A stretch of 64,000 bases of DNA from Gymnothorax reevesii (lineage: Eukaryota; Chordata; Actinopteri; Anguilliformes; Muraenidae): the NCBI GenBank assembly GCA_029721435.1, contig CM056580.1:73185367-73249366 (forward strand). The letters are read 5' to 3'. Shown here one piece after another: positions 11,131 to 24,339 of this stretch. Numbering within the stretch: the first letter of the stretch is position 1; every line of letters starts with the position of its first letter. Both the position numbers and the translations under genes were made by a program. The notes under the pieces are model-generated. The model was not told the DNA's origin. It made no database searches and was given only the letters and a program-made list of their open reading frames with translations.

Positions 11131-14100
11131 GATAGTGAGGCACCATTTTTTGTGCTGAGGAACATCAAGTTTCTGTTATATCTGGGTGATGAATGCAATG
11201 CGAATGGCACAAAGTTGCTGCTTTTCGAAAAAATTGTACGTGCCTTCTCAAAGTTTTTCTCAAAGCTTCATCGTCAGTTGCACAAAATGTTTTGCAAATT
11301 CAATGTAACACCATGAACCAGAAAATGTTTATAGGAGTAAAGAATGGAATGATTTCAGAAACAGATGGAACAAAACAACATGTTCCGACCATGTAATTCA
11401 GTGTTTTCCCCCCTGACATCAGCAATGATCAGAATCTGTCTTTTTCCTTGAAATTTCTCCTCATCCTAGTAATTATATATTGTAAATATCCTCTATGTTA
11501 GAAAATGGAAAGCATAATGCAGTCCTATCTAATTAACTTAAACCTCATTTATAAACACACAAAAGAGCTACTGCTCCCTGCTGACACTCAGCTAAATTTG
11601 ATGGAGGAATTTAGCATTGGAAAGGAAGGTGACGTCAAGCATTTCCTTCTTTAAAAAAATACTGTTCTGCCATATTTGTTGTATACTTATTGACTTTTAA
11701 GGGAGCTCAGTTAATGTCAAAACAGATTAAGTAAAAGGTATGGGACAACAGTGCCCCCCTGTGGACTTATTCACAGGCCCTGGCTGAAAAGGTGCAGGAA
11801 CGCGAAAGAGTGTGCAGTGGTGTCTGTCTAATGGCTAAGGAGAGTGCTGCTGCAAATAAAATAAAACCACAGCACTTGCCCTTCCAGATTTGCCCTGTGG
11901 CTTATTACTCATTAGCAGCTTGTTTATCTGATATTAATGAAGAGTCACATCAGTGACATTACAGTACAGGTTGTCAATTTCTGATGGCATCATTTGAACA
12001 TCATTTCGCCAATACAAACATTTTCACTCACTTCTTGTGATTCAAGTAGATGTGAAATAAAGTGCTACTGAAATTCAAATGTACAAATAAACAGACTTTA
12101 ACTGCAAAGTGCTGTGCCCATGCAGAATGAACTGCATCACTGCGTGTCTTGCCAAAACGAAACCGTGTACGTGAAGCCATCTACAAATGGAATTTGATGT
12201 CCTTGCTCCTGTCAGCGTGAGGCATCTGTCTGCAGCACCACAGTGGATGGAGGTACACTTCAAGCAAAGTATACGCAAGCACAAAATTAACTCATGATCA
12301 CCATATTCAGGCAAGCTCTGACATAGGTTGCATTTTACTTTTGGGTTTCCTGATCTGTAAACGATAGATGAAAAATTGAAAAATTTCTTGACCCTTATGC
12401 TTATATTTTGGAGAGAAAAGTGTATAGCAGGAAATCTACCTGATATGCATATATGAGCTCAATAAATTATATTGGCTTATACACATCCCAGTTAAACAAA
12501 CAAGCAGATGGACCTGAAATGTCCAGCACAAGATTTGGATATATACTGCAATACTGGTAAGTAAACACCACAAATAAGCTCCAAGCAAGCTAACAAATCA
12601 TGGAATGTCAGCCAAAGCAAACACTACTTGTCCATAGATTCCTTGGGTAAAAAAGCTCAGATAAACCTAAGTACTATTGCACCGGTGTCACCTCGCTCAG
12701 CTGTATTTATGCTCTTGCTCAATACAAGGCTTGAGTCCTGAGAGAATGAAGGGGAACCCAGCTCATTCTGTATATATCTTGTACTGCACTGCTAATGCTA
12801 AAGAAAATTTAATCACATTTTTACTCTCGTACAGGATACAGTAACTTATTACACTAATCATTCTTTCTTTGCTTAGCTATTCTCCTTTACACCCCATTGG
12901 GAAATAAATGCGTCCACCCATTCCACTCTCTGAGTCATTTATTGTGAATTTTTTAATCAGTTAAAGTAGCTGCTGCCATTAAAACAATTTCTCATAAGTT
13001 ACAGTACATTTCACTTTGGTATTTGCATTGATCTATGAGTGGATAACAGTCATAACTTGAGGCGTGTCAGATGATTTATGAGAGGACTGAGTGACGTGTA
13101 AGACAGCTCAGGCAGTGAAGTGGACTCTCTCTCAGCAGCAGGACCCGCACTGAGCTCACATGGCAATGGGCGCTGCTCCATTGCATTCCTGCAACACCAG
13201 GAGGGGGCAGTGTCACACAAAGATCCCCACTCTCACCCTGGCCCTCCTTGCTTCACTGGCATTGTGGAACCCAGCTCGTCCTCTCCAACGGATGCATGTC
13301 AGTTACTTGTAGGACTTCTTCGTCATAGCAGACACAATGGAAGACTTCAAGGAGCCCCAGATAATGAAAGGTTCCAACGGTTCCAGTTCTCTTCCATTTG
13401 TACCCTTCAATTGGCTCTCAGAGAGATTGCATGGGTATAATCTTTCAAAACCTCATAAACGGAGCCTAATCACCTCTAGAGCATTCTGCAGAGATAAATA
13501 ACCTGCTGTCAACATTAGCCTCTCAACTCATTAAGTGATGCCATATGGTTGTATTTTGAATTCAGTTGAACAAACTCAAGTCCTCCTTGTCTATCAGGCT
13601 GAAGGTTATGTATAAAATGTAAGCTGCTGGCGCTTTGATATAACTAGGATGAACTCTGTGATCCAGTAGGGTTTTCAGTGGCTGCAGAGCTAAATTAGCC
13701 CCGGTGGGAGGCATAAACTTGACTGACCAGAACACAGAAGACTAAATGAGATGTGATTAACTGAGCTGAAACAGACACTGTGGGAACATGCAGACAGTTG
13801 CTTGTTCCCTGTCACTCGCGCTACTTGGCATGAAGCTCCAGCGCTGTCAGTCATTCGTCAGCCCTTCGCGCAGCAGATTCAAGCATCACACCTCCTTCCT
13901 CCATACGGCACTGTCTGGCTCTCGTCGCTCAGGATCAATAGCTTTATTAAAGGCTGATTGGTGGAACAGCTTCAGGGCAGATTGAGTCACTTCCACGCTG
14001 AGGGTGATGGAAGCCTTTTAACTTCTGCCTGTCAGTTGCCGTTCACTGCAGGCAGCTGGCAGATCATTTTGCACTTGATGCACTACAAGTTTTTTTTTTC

Positions 14101-14959
14101 TTCCACACTCCAGGCAGTAGCATTGCGAATCGTAATTTCGATGATTTCATTTTTTTCCTTCCGTATCTCATTCATTGCAGCCTCATGTCTCTTACGTTGG
14201 TCAGCAGCCATGCTTCTCTGATCTACTATGTCCTGAGAGTGCTGGCTGGGCTTTGTTGCTTCCTGGTTACCAATGATGCATGGCCACGGTGCCCGAATTT
14301 AACAAACAGGGCCTTCGGGTGCTCTCAAAGCGCACCCCTGATTCATGGTGCTACAGAGTACTCTCTGGGGAAGGCCTTTGTGAAGTCTGACCCCGTCTGC
14401 CAAGGAGGGACTCTTGTCCTAAAAGAGCCGTGGTTGAAAACGGAGTGCGATGCATCAAGCTGCCACCGTTTTCCCTTAGAGAACACACAGAGGCCGAGGC
14501 GTGTACAGTTTTATCTGTAGACACTGAGCCCGAGTCTTGTTTCCCAAACTCGCCTCCAATCGCAGCTCCTCCTCTCATTCCCCTCAAAAACCTCTTTTCT
14601 GGGACTCGCGTTTATCTCTGTCTGCAAGGACGGTATCCGGCAATGCAACTGTGTGCAACGTTTCCTGCCGCTCGAGGATACCCTGCAGTGGCACAGTTGG
14701 GCTTCCGACCTTGGCAACTGAAGAGAGCTGTAAATAAGGCTGGAGTCCTTATGAATTCAGCGGAAGGTTATCTGGCTCATTAGTGGAGCTCTCTGGCTGT
14801 CTCGCAAGAAGCAGGGTTCGCTAGGGCCTGGTGCCTGGGGAGGTTCCAATCATACACTGCAGCTGAACATGTAATGCAATGAGGCCAAATACACCAGTGC
14901 GTTTACTCCCAATGAGCTGGAATACTATGTACTAAAGACCATCGGCTGAATAGTTGATT
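11131..14959. other. Non-coding; GC-richer 13.1-14.8 kb
   Basis: No recognised gene. The sub-region 13.1-14.8 kb is richer in GC and has several overlapping open frames on both strands (up to 117 codons at 14430-14783). None has a domain or convincing splice context, so none was called. Confidence 0.4.
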
Positions 14960-14961
14960 TA

Positions 14962-16426
14962 CAACTCTGATTCTGAAATAGTTGGGACGAAGTGTAAATT
15001 ATCAATAAAATCAAAATGCAATGACTTTCAGATGAGCAATATGTTATCTACAATAGAACATAGATAACATTTCAAATGAAGAAACTGAGACATTCCTATA
15101 CATAAAATGAGCTTGTTTCAATTTTCTGGCGGCAACAGGTCTCAAAAAAGTCGGGACTCTGGCAAAAAAGGTTCTGAAAAAGCAATTAATATAAAAGAGA
15201 ATCAGCTGAAAACATATAGCAAGTATTTAAGTTAACTGGCATCAGGTGTGTAACATGATTGGCTATAAGAGGGATGTCTTAGAGAGGCTGAGTCTCACAG
15301 AAGTAAAGATGGCCAGAGGTTCTCCAACCCATGAAAGCTTGCATAAAAAAACTGTGGAATACTTTAAAAACAATGTTCCTCAACATCAAATTGCAAAGGC
15401 TTTGAAGGTCTCATCATTGACAGTGCATAAAATCATCAAAAGATTCAGAGAAACTGGAAAAATCTCTGTGAGTAAGGGACAAGATTGAAGACCTTTACAG
15501 GATTCCTGTGATCTTCGGGCCCTCAGATGCCACTGCATCACTCACTGGCATGATTCTGTCATTGACATTACTAAATGGGCTCAGGAATACTTCAAATGAC
15601 CACTGTCTGTAAACACAGTCCGCTGTGCCATCCTCAGATGCCACCTAAAACTCTACCATGCAAAAAGGAAGCCATTGTTGAGCATGAGCCAGAAGTGCCG
15701 CTGTGTTCTGTGGGCCAAGGCTCATTTAAAATGGACTGTAGCAAAGTGTACTGTGGTCAGATGAGTCCAAATTTGACATTCTTGTTGGAAATCATAGGTG
15801 TTGTGTCCTCCGGAAAAAGCATCATGAATGATGAAAGGAACATAAAGGTTTTAGAGCAACATTTGCTCCCCTCCAGATGACATCTATTCTAGGGAAGGCC
15901 TTGTGTATTTCAGCAGGACAATGCAAAACCACATACAGCAGCTATTACAACAGCATGGCTTCGTAGTAGATGAGTCTGTGTGCTGAATTGGCCTGCCTGC
16001 AGTCCTGATCTTTCACCGATTGAGAACATTTGGCGCATAATTAAAAGGACAGTCTGTCATTGGAGACCCAAAACTCTCCAGCGGCTGGAGGCCTGAATTA
16101 AACAAGACTGGGATGAAATTCCAGTATCTAAACTCATGAACCTTTTCTTCTCCCTGCCCAGATGGCTCCACTCTGTGTGTAAAAGAAGAGGGGATGCTAC
16201 ACCATGGTAAACAGGCCCCTGTCCCAACTTTTTCGAGACCTGTAGCAGCCATCAAATTTGAAATGAGCTCATTTCGTGGAAAAAAATGTTACATTTCTCA
16301 GTTTCAACATTTACTATGTAATCTCTATTCTATTGTGAATAAAATACTAGTGTGATTTCAAAGCCATTGCGTTTTGATTTTATTCATAATTTACACTTTG
16401 TCCCAATTATTTCGGAATTGGGGTTG
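14962..16426 (+). mobile_element. Tc1/mariner-type transposon with broken transposase
   Basis: Imperfect terminal inverted repeats of about 70 bp begin CAACTCTGATTCTGAAATAG on the left. On the right, read inward, they begin CAACCCCAATTCCGAAATAA. Flanking TA dinucleotides lie at 14960-14961 and 16427-16428. Both ends continue with GTGTAAATTAT and a shared ATCAAAAYGCAATG. Inside is a Tc1-like transposase relic on the plus strand. The 1,465-bp length fits a nearly full element with a modest internal deletion. The same family's 3' end recurs alone at 44425-44635. Confidence 0.92.
15309..16235 (+). pseudogene. Tc1-like transposase pseudogene (DD34E)
   Basis: Tc1 transposases cut and paste DNA at TA sites using an N-terminal HTH pair and a DDE catalytic core. 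Here the reading starts at ATG 15309. An HTH-like stretch, QHQIAKALKVSSLTVHKI, follows at about residues 25-45, and the frame then stops at 15486. Beyond frameshifts and stops the core is legible: WSDESKFD with the first Asp codon at 15760, QQDNAKPHTA with the second Asp at 15917, and SPIENIWRIIKR with the Glu at 16022. The last two are exactly 35 codons apart, the DD34E spacing. Between the first and second Asp roughly 60 codons seem to be missing. The gene is dead. Confidence 0.92.
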
Positions 16427-18321
16427 TAAAATACTGTGGATCATTATGCAATGGTGAGTTTTCTCTGCGAAAAAAAAGCAATTTGCTGACTACACGTCGT
16501 CAGTGCTGGGCCAATTTTCACCCAAGAAAGTACAGAGCCAAATAGTTTTTTATCTAAAGTACACAGCACAAGACATCTCATGCAGTTTAAAAATATAGAT
16601 GCTCTGAACCGTATATTTCAGATACTGATCAGTAGCAAATAGGAAAAAAAGCAAATTATGTATCACTTACATTGGCTATATTCTGAATGGAGTCAGATCC
16701 TGCATCACCGTGCTCCCTAAAAACAGATGTGGGAGGCTTTACCCCCCTGCTGCGGTGTCCTTCAGGAATAGGGCAGCCCCCTAACCTTTTCAGCGGTGCA
16801 CATGTCTGGGAGGTGCAGGTTTTCCTCAGTTGGGGGGGGGGGGAGGGAGGGGAGAAGGCCACGTGCAAGGACAACAGCAGATTGATCATGAGGAGCAGCT
16901 GGGCTGACCCACAGCTCAGCCAATCACAACCCTGACTGCTCTTGCCATTTGACATGGCCGACCCCAGCGGACCAGAGCACAGGCGAAGTATTTTAGGTTT
17001 GTATTTGAGCAGCTGAAGAGAGAAGACACTCCTCATGCCGTGCCCTTCTCCTACAGCCTTTAGGACACGAGCATTTTTTGTTTCTTCTTCACGGTATTTG
17101 TGTTTACGCTCAACATCAGACTAAGTGCACTGAGAGAATTCGATACATTTAACTCTGCTCTGAAAGGGATCGTTGATTCTTTTCAGACACGGACTGCGCC
17201 ATCACAGGACTCTAAATAGACTCTTTTCTTGTTGTAATTATAGGACCCTCCATCATCATTAAAATCAAATTACTCTCCAGCCAGATAAGACTGGAGAGCA
17301 ATGCCGCCCTGGGGCCGCCTTTCTTATCAACAACAAGACAAAAAAAGACGAAATCCAAAACTAAAGCTTAGTTTCTTTTCAGAACAAAAACATTGGAAAC
17401 AGCTTTTTCTCAGGGTAAGGTTCCCCCTTAATGTCACTGCTTAAATTGGAAAATAATAACCGCCATGTGCTTGAAATGTGAAAAATGGCATTCATCTCCA
17501 TATCTTCCTATCTCTCCCTTATAATGCAGTGAAGTCAATTATGGAAAACTGTCAGGTTGGGACTATTTTTTTTTTATACAAATCATGAGAAAACAGTGCC
17601 ATACATTTTGAAGCAGGTTGGCTCTTTTCAGCTCCACAGCAAACCAAATGCATTGTTAACCCCAAAGATGAAAGGAAACCAAATTATTCACCGAGCTGAT
17701 GCAAGCTATTAGAGAGTGGAATAAAGGCTGAAAGGTTTCAACAGCTTCCTCTTTCAGTGACTGTGCACAAACCAACATCATTACTGTTACAGTCGTACCA
17801 CCAGAAATAACTCTTCATAAAAAATACACACTCATTTCAAAGAGCATATACTGTTTCTCAACAAGTCTCACCAGCTAAAATTGAGGTTTCTAAGCCAGCA
17901 ATTATAAAATGGCTGAGTTGTGATTTTCCAGTGAAGTAGCTGAAAAAAAAAGCACAGGATGAATCTTTTACCCCTCCGGCATCACAATGTACTTCCTATA
18001 AAGAAGAGCTATGGGAGTCACAGCCTTCGAAGTTTGCAAACATTTACTATATTAAATCACTCACAGTATAGCTCTTGTTCTGCACTTTCTTTTGGTTGTC
18101 CTCAAAATATTCTGGTGCTAATGGGTTGTACACTGCAGAATAAAAGCCATTGATTGCAAATGAGTATATTTTTTATTTGCCTACTTTGTTTTAGCTCATT
18201 CAAACATCTTTCATTGAGGCGTATATACAGTAAGGAGTACAATTATCATCAACCTAAATATAAATGAAGAGAAAAGGTTGCCACCAAAACTCATCACAGT
18301 TTATAATCCAAATGTTAAAGC
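16427..18321. other. Non-coding; poly-G tract and GC-rich patch
   Basis: A run of 12 G at 16832-16843 followed by GGAGGGAGGGG could form a G-quadruplex. The surrounding 16.68-17.03 kb is GC-rich and open on both strands but shows no domain. The remainder is ordinary AT-rich DNA. Confidence 0.4.
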
Positions 18322-19477
18322 AGGAGACAGCACCTTGGCAAAGTATATTTCAGCAGAAAGTAGAATTCTTGAAGTGTCTAAAACACATAGTTTTATAAAT
18401 TTTAATTTGGTAATGATCCAGTGCGACGCATTTTTAAACCGGTAAGTCTCCAAATCGGCATCAATAACAGGGCAGACATTTTTACTTGGGGAATCTAAGG
18501 CTGTGTTCGGAATGTACACTTGTTCACTCACTCTCTTTATATTGTTTTCAGTGTAGAACATTCACTACATAGTACCCTATATAGTGGGTGAGTGTGCATT
18601 TCAAACGCATTATCCAACCAAACGCCAGTGCTGCGGTGCTTGTGCGTCAGCTATTCTCTCACGTGACGCCATTTATTCTCTAACCTCTCATCCGGGCCAT
18701 GGAGTAGTTCAAAGGGCCTTCGGTAAACTCTCCCTTTACGATTTGGCTGCCTGCAAGCTGTTTTTATTTAAGCTGGCCTGATTAACAATCAACAATTTTT
18801 CAACTGAGCGACCAAGACCAATACATGGCCAGTAATTAGAAATGATAATGAAAGGTGAATTCCCATTGCCTACATTTATATAGTTGATATGGAATTGTAA
18901 ATCCAAAACTTTTGCTGACTTTGCTACATTCATTTTCGCCATCCTTGGGATTGTTACACAGCTGTGCAATCTTACAGCGCCCTTTAGCCATGACAACATT
19001 CAAAATAAAGAACAGATTCCCGTAGCCTCACAAACAAATTTCTGCAAATCTGTGCCGCTTAACGAGCGCTGAAATTATGATGACATATTGATATTTTACG
19101 TTGTCATTTGTGCGAAGAAGACGCCTCATAATTTTGTGGTGCAATTCACCACAATGCTATCAAAAGTAAATCAGACTGTCCTCGGTTTTTACCAATTAGT
19201 CTGAGCAACTGTGGCTAATCGGGGGATGTAAACTGCGAGCGTTTAAGGTTATTAAGCATTTTTAAAGGTGAGGTTTCCGAAGATCAAATTCAAAATCAGA
19301 AGATTCCCAAAGTAAAAATGTCTGCCCCCTGGTATTGAAGCCAATTTGAAGACTCACTGGTTTAAGGATGCGTCGCATTGGATCATTACCAAATTAAAAT
19401 TTATAAAACTTTGCATTTTGGACACTTCAAGTATGCTACTTTCTGCTGAATTATACTTTGCCGAGGGGCTGTCTCCT
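18322..19477. repeat. Long inverted repeat, ~176-bp arms, 0.8-kb spacer
   Basis: The left arm (18322-18497) and right arm (19302-19477) are reverse complements at roughly 88% identity by eye. Shared blocks include AGGAGACAGC, GGCAAAGTATA, TCAGCAGAAAGTAG, TTTTATAAATTTTAATTTGG and GGCAGACATTTTTACTT. The spacer contains its own smaller inverted motif (TTCACTCACTC near 18526 and GTGGGTGAGTG near 18585). This may be a foldback-type DNA transposon. No target duplication is clear at the arm ends. Confidence 0.8.
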
Positions 19478-19781
19478 CTAATCTCAAACATATGGAATAC
19501 CAATATTCACTAATTTAACATTTAATATCATGTTTCAGTATTTCTCTTAAAGTAATACTTTTTTATAAAAAGTCATGTACATCAAAAAATACTCCTGACA
19601 GAGAATCCATCTTGAAGGAATGGCAGCTCATGTGTCCTAGAGGTTAGTTTGGTTTGTTGAACTGATCATGTCAAATTCAAGGCATGACATGTAAAAAAAA
19701 AAAGATAAATTGGGGGTCCAGCAGAAATTAAGACTGATAGGACAAGTTCAGTAGTGGCATTAACAGCATGCGTCACATACA
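19478..19781. other. Spacer
   Basis: AT-rich with an A run near 19695; nothing recognised. Confidence 0.5.
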
Positions 19782-21980
19782 GGGCTCTAAATTCGTAGAC
19801 CAGGCGCAGGCGCGGCGGGGGTGCGCCGCGCCAACGGGGTATTTCCAGGCGTATGTTGCAATTTCGTGCCCGGCGTAGCCTGGCGCAAGTACTCCTCTGT
19901 CCCGCCTTCCTGCGCAAGTGGCAAAGAAGGCTTGTTTGGGTATAGCACAGCCGAGTCAAATCTCCACCAGTCAAACGAGCTCCTCTCCTCACCTTTAATG
20001 TGTCCTATATCTGCATGATGCGTTAATGTTGCATTTTACTTTGCTGCTTCAGGCATGTTTTCTGCCCCGCTTACGTCTATATTACGCATTACGAATATGA
20101 GTTAGCTGGCTAGCTAGGGCAATCGCGAATTATTACCATAAGCGAACTTGAATGGAATTTCAAAACGAAACTACGTCAGATCATTCGAACTTATGAAGTT
20201 GGAATGAAATATGACGGTTGCTCATTGGGGAGAGTAACAATGGATAGCGTGTTCCTATAATGACACCCTGTTGCTGCTTAAAATTTTGGGATTAACATGC
20301 ATGGACAACAATGCAAGATTCGTGACACATTTATTTTCAATATGTGATCTTAACTCAGTATGACATCATAGCAATCAGGCTGTATTCATTTCCCCCGCTA
20401 AAAACGATAAAACCTAAGTGACAATAATTAAGCTGCTTGCACACTGCAAGCAAAATGAATTGTTTGCACGACAGATTGCATTGAACGCAGTGTCTCATGT
20501 CTGAAAGTCTGACAGGGTTTTAATATATCTCTGTGTCCGACAGTCGATTATTGTTTTTAATTTCTTCAAATCGACTGACTCCTTTAGATATGAAATGTGA
20601 ATGTTCTTCAAGATGAGTACCAAGAATTTCAATCAATGTTTCTGTTTAAGCTCTGCTCAATAAAGTGAGTCGACATTGGCGCGAGACAATGTCCAATGCC
20701 TCCGTGTCTGACAGCCAAAAAAAAAAAAAAGAGGAACAGATTGATAACGAAATAAAGAATAAAAAGAAACATTTTAACAACAGAACATCCAATGAACACT
20801 GTGATTTATTTATTTGCGGGTCATCTTTTTTGGATGTTCCATTTGTCGGTGATATATTTTTATCTTTATTTCGTTATAAATCTGTTCTCATATCTATACT
20901 TTTAGTTTTTGCTGGCTGCTGGACATGGAGTATTTTGTATTTCGGGTTGGACATACTTGATCGTACATTCGGTAATTTATTCACACTGTCAATGGTCATG
21001 GAATTGATTTGCTCACGTACTAATTTATTTCTGCTGCGGAAATAAAGCGTGAATTTGTTCGATTCATCTGATTAATTTTCAAAAGAAAGACTGAATAAAG
21101 ACTGTTGTCTATCTTCAATGGAAGAAAACAGACGAATAGGCTAAAAAGACGATAGCTATCAATTTGCATTTTGTGAAGGTCGAACACAAATATGGCCAAG
21201 TTTGCACGTCTAATAATTCCTGGAATACTCGAAAAATTAGAAATTATATGATTTTCGGAGACGGAGCTATATTAAAACCCTGTCCGACTATCGCTTTGCA
21301 TTGACTTTGACTGTAATCAGTCGTGCAAAAAATTTGTTTTGCGTCCAGTGTGCAAGTTGCTTTACTGAGCATAGAACGCAAGCAGTATACACTGCCCGAC
21401 GCCCAGGCAGTTTGTGGTTGGTTGAGTGAAGTCATGTGAAGTCGTTAACTAGCATCACTGATTCAGGAGCATTGATAAAGCCAGGTCGACTATCCATTTC
21501 GCGTGCCAACTGCCTTTAATGTGACATCAGGACAATCGATATAAATACTATAATTTATGTACTGATTCAGATAGTTACATTAAACAGTGGTTGCTGTTAT
21601 TATTTACTGTATTGAAATGTGCCTGACATTCTGGAAACCTGCCTGTGAGGTTTCGGTGACGTGTGCGCACTGCGCACCGGTCAGCCAAATTACCACTGCA
21701 CAGAAAGTAAACCAGGTTGGAGCTGGGGAGCTCTCTGCGCAACTGCAGCGAAGACTTTTTCTACGAAATTGTCATTGCGTCTCGATGAATATGTGACGCC
21801 TCCCCCTACTACGTCGCCACACCCATCTCGGCGCACGTTCATCTACCAAAGGCTGCGCTTGGTGTTGCATCTCATGAAATTACCACTGTGCTGGCTGCGC
21901 GGACGAAGTTACTACTGCGTGGGCTGCGTCAAGCTACGCCACGCTGCGCCACCCTGCGCTGCGCCAAGAAATTAGAGCCC
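19782..21980. mobile_element. 2.2-kb long-TIR DNA transposon, non-autonomous
   Basis: The ends are GGGCTCTAAATTC (left) and its inverted counterpart GAAATTAGAGCCC (right), flanked by ACA on both sides (19779-19781 and 21981-21983). Both subterminal regions are GC-rich and full of CTGCGC/GGCGCA words. Further in, 20435-20545 and 21280-21375 are diverged inverted repeats sharing TTGCACACTG, TTTGCACGAC, GACAGGGTTTTAATATA and TGTCCGACAG-like blocks. At the centre, 20731-20791 and 20826-20890 are again inverted (AACGAAATAAAG and ACATCCAA). The whole unit is thus an eroded foldback. No transposase was recognised; the superfamily is unknown. Confidence 0.75.
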
Positions 21981-22097
21981 ACAGACTGCAAAGAAGAAAC
22001 AGAGAACCACCCAGCAACAAGACACATCAAAATAACAGTTCATTGCTCATTGAAACCATGATCATCACTATTGCGAAAAAACTAGCAAAAAGAAAGA

Positions 22098-22797
22098 TAT
22101 GTTTCCGTTGCATTTTGAAATGACAAACCAGCATTATATTTGGAGCAATGTATCGTCTGTTTATTATGAAACTTTCTGCAATAAAAATTTTGCCTTCACT
22201 GTAATTTGGGTCAATTTTTGACATCTCAAAATTAGACTGAAAGGTGTACATGAGATGTAGTCCAGTTAGCACCTCACAACACTTCACAGTATTGCTGCTT
22301 TTTTCTGCTAATGCCCTGAGAGGAATCAAGAATTTGAGCTGGGTGTCTACAGCAGAATTACAGCTCTGGGTATTCAGTTAGCGGAACACAGAGAACTCAG
22401 GACACGACTCACCGACAAGAAAGAATGGTCCTGAGAGGTCCCTGTGTAACTGGCAGTTCATGGAATCCATGATTGGTCCGCACAGTAGCAGAGAAGCTCA
22501 CTAAAACAAAAAAATATGTTTCAGTTGTATCATCATTTACAAATTACTAACCAGTCATTTGTTTGAATTTGCATATTTTCTCTTTTATTAATATACGACT
22601 TTCTGAAATTTAAAAAAAAAATCATCTCAATATTAGATTGGGAGGTATACAGGAGATGTAGTCCAGTTAGTACCTCACTGTATTTCACAGTATTGCTGTT
22701 TATGCCCTGAGAGGAATCAGGAATTTGAGCGGGGTGTCTATGGCAGAATTACAGCTCTGGGTATTTCTGTAAGTGGAACACTGAGAACTCAAACTGA
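22098..22797. repeat. Tandem direct duplication, ~400-bp unit
   Basis: Two diverged direct copies (about 22098-22400 and 22515-22797) share GAGATGTAGTCCAGTTAG, CACAGTATTGCTG, CCCTGAGAGGAATCA and GCAGAATTACAGCTCTGGGT in the same order. The offset is about 401 bp. There is no coding potential and no transposon end. Confidence 0.85.
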
Positions 22798-24339
22798 ACT
22801 CCTTTTTGGGCAATGTGTAAATATTCTTGGACAAATGGCCCAGCACACTCCGAATTCAAAGTGATTTCTAGAGTGAGGTCATGCATCTCAATTAGCCTTA
22901 GTGGTATACAGGACCACGATCATGAATTAGAAACCATAACGACAAATTTACTCAACAGCAGTACTGTGTCTGAGTGAACAGTGGTGGGAAATATAGCGGC
23001 AAATCACATTTTTTACACTCATGTAAAATTATGGATAAAAATTACTTCACATTCATAATTTTAACCTTATCAAAGATTCACTAAATTTATACACCCAGAA
23101 TTTAAAAGGACGTGCCCCAGGCATCAGACAGTACATTATAACCGTGAAATCAAAAATCAAAGGAATTTGGTAGATATGGGAATTGGCCACATCATTACTA
23201 CACGAAAGAACTGGACAAGAAAGGAAATTTAATAAAATAGTATCTGCCTGGAACCAAATCACACAAATCCACACTTTTAAAGGCACAATAACAGAAGTTG
23301 CGGCAGTATCGTACAGCAAGGTATCTAACAGTTCAGACTGTGAGTTCATGTCAAGGCACATCACGTTTAACAGTCTTTGATGTGCTACAACTAGACCAAG
23401 CCTGTCATTTCTGTATTCTAATTACATGGTACAAAACTATGCCACACAGAATAAATCCTTTGGAGACATGAGGACCTGTAGGACTCAGTGTTATGAAAGG
23501 TTCTGTATCTTCAAGAACCCCGTCAACACATAAGATAAGCACTACCTTGCTGCATAAGATCAAACATTTGGGGAAAGAACAACTATTGATATCACTCCGA
23601 CACGACAAGCAGAAAAACAAGTGCATTTTAATCCCATGTCTTGCAGTCAAGGACAGCAAGCAATGGCTCAGTTTCAGTTCAGAAAATGTAGAGCTGATCA
23701 TTTCATTTTCTCATTGGAAAATAAGGCAACAGCAAGGAAAAGACTTCCAAAAATGTCTAAAGATGCCAAAGATACATCAGACTTTGCGCTGCATGGTGCT
23801 GTGGTCCTGCTGATAAGCAAGCCTGGATATATCTTGAGACCTATAACAAATATGCTCATAAGTGTGACAAAGTGGAATCTGTGTGACTGGAGGACACCTA
23901 CAGTGCCTGATGACAGTTTATATCATTATGGGAAAACACATTAGTGGCTTTTGCAGACAGCATCTCCATGCCAGGGTCTTAAATCAAAGTTCAGACTGAA
24001 CATAAATCTGAATAGACCCTACCATGCTGCAGGGCGTGTAGCTATAAAAACATCCCCAAAACAAGGACACACCATCTCCAGGTTAATCTAGTTTCCCAGC
24101 AGCTCATCTTGTTTTCTATGGATGAAGGTGAATTTTTATCTCCAGAACAACACTTAAATATCACAGCCCCCCAAATCACATCAGATTGAAGTGTGTGACC
24201 GAGAATGTGTTTGATGAAAAGAGAACAATCTTGTTTTACACGGAGAAGGATTAATCACGTATACACGGACAAAAATACAAAAGTGAAATCAGAAAAGCAA
24301 CTGAACTGAAAGCAAGCCAGATAAAGATTATAACTTCTT
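22798..24339. other. Non-coding, nothing recognised
   Basis: Overlapping frames of about 100 codons occur at 23493-23944 on both strands without any domain. They are not called. Confidence 0.45.

Noticed and set aside
20665..21045. 126-codon plus-strand frame with hydrophobic segments
   Set aside because: It runs across the central inverted repeat of a foldback element; the lysine-rich and hydrophobic halves come from opposite strands of the same arm.
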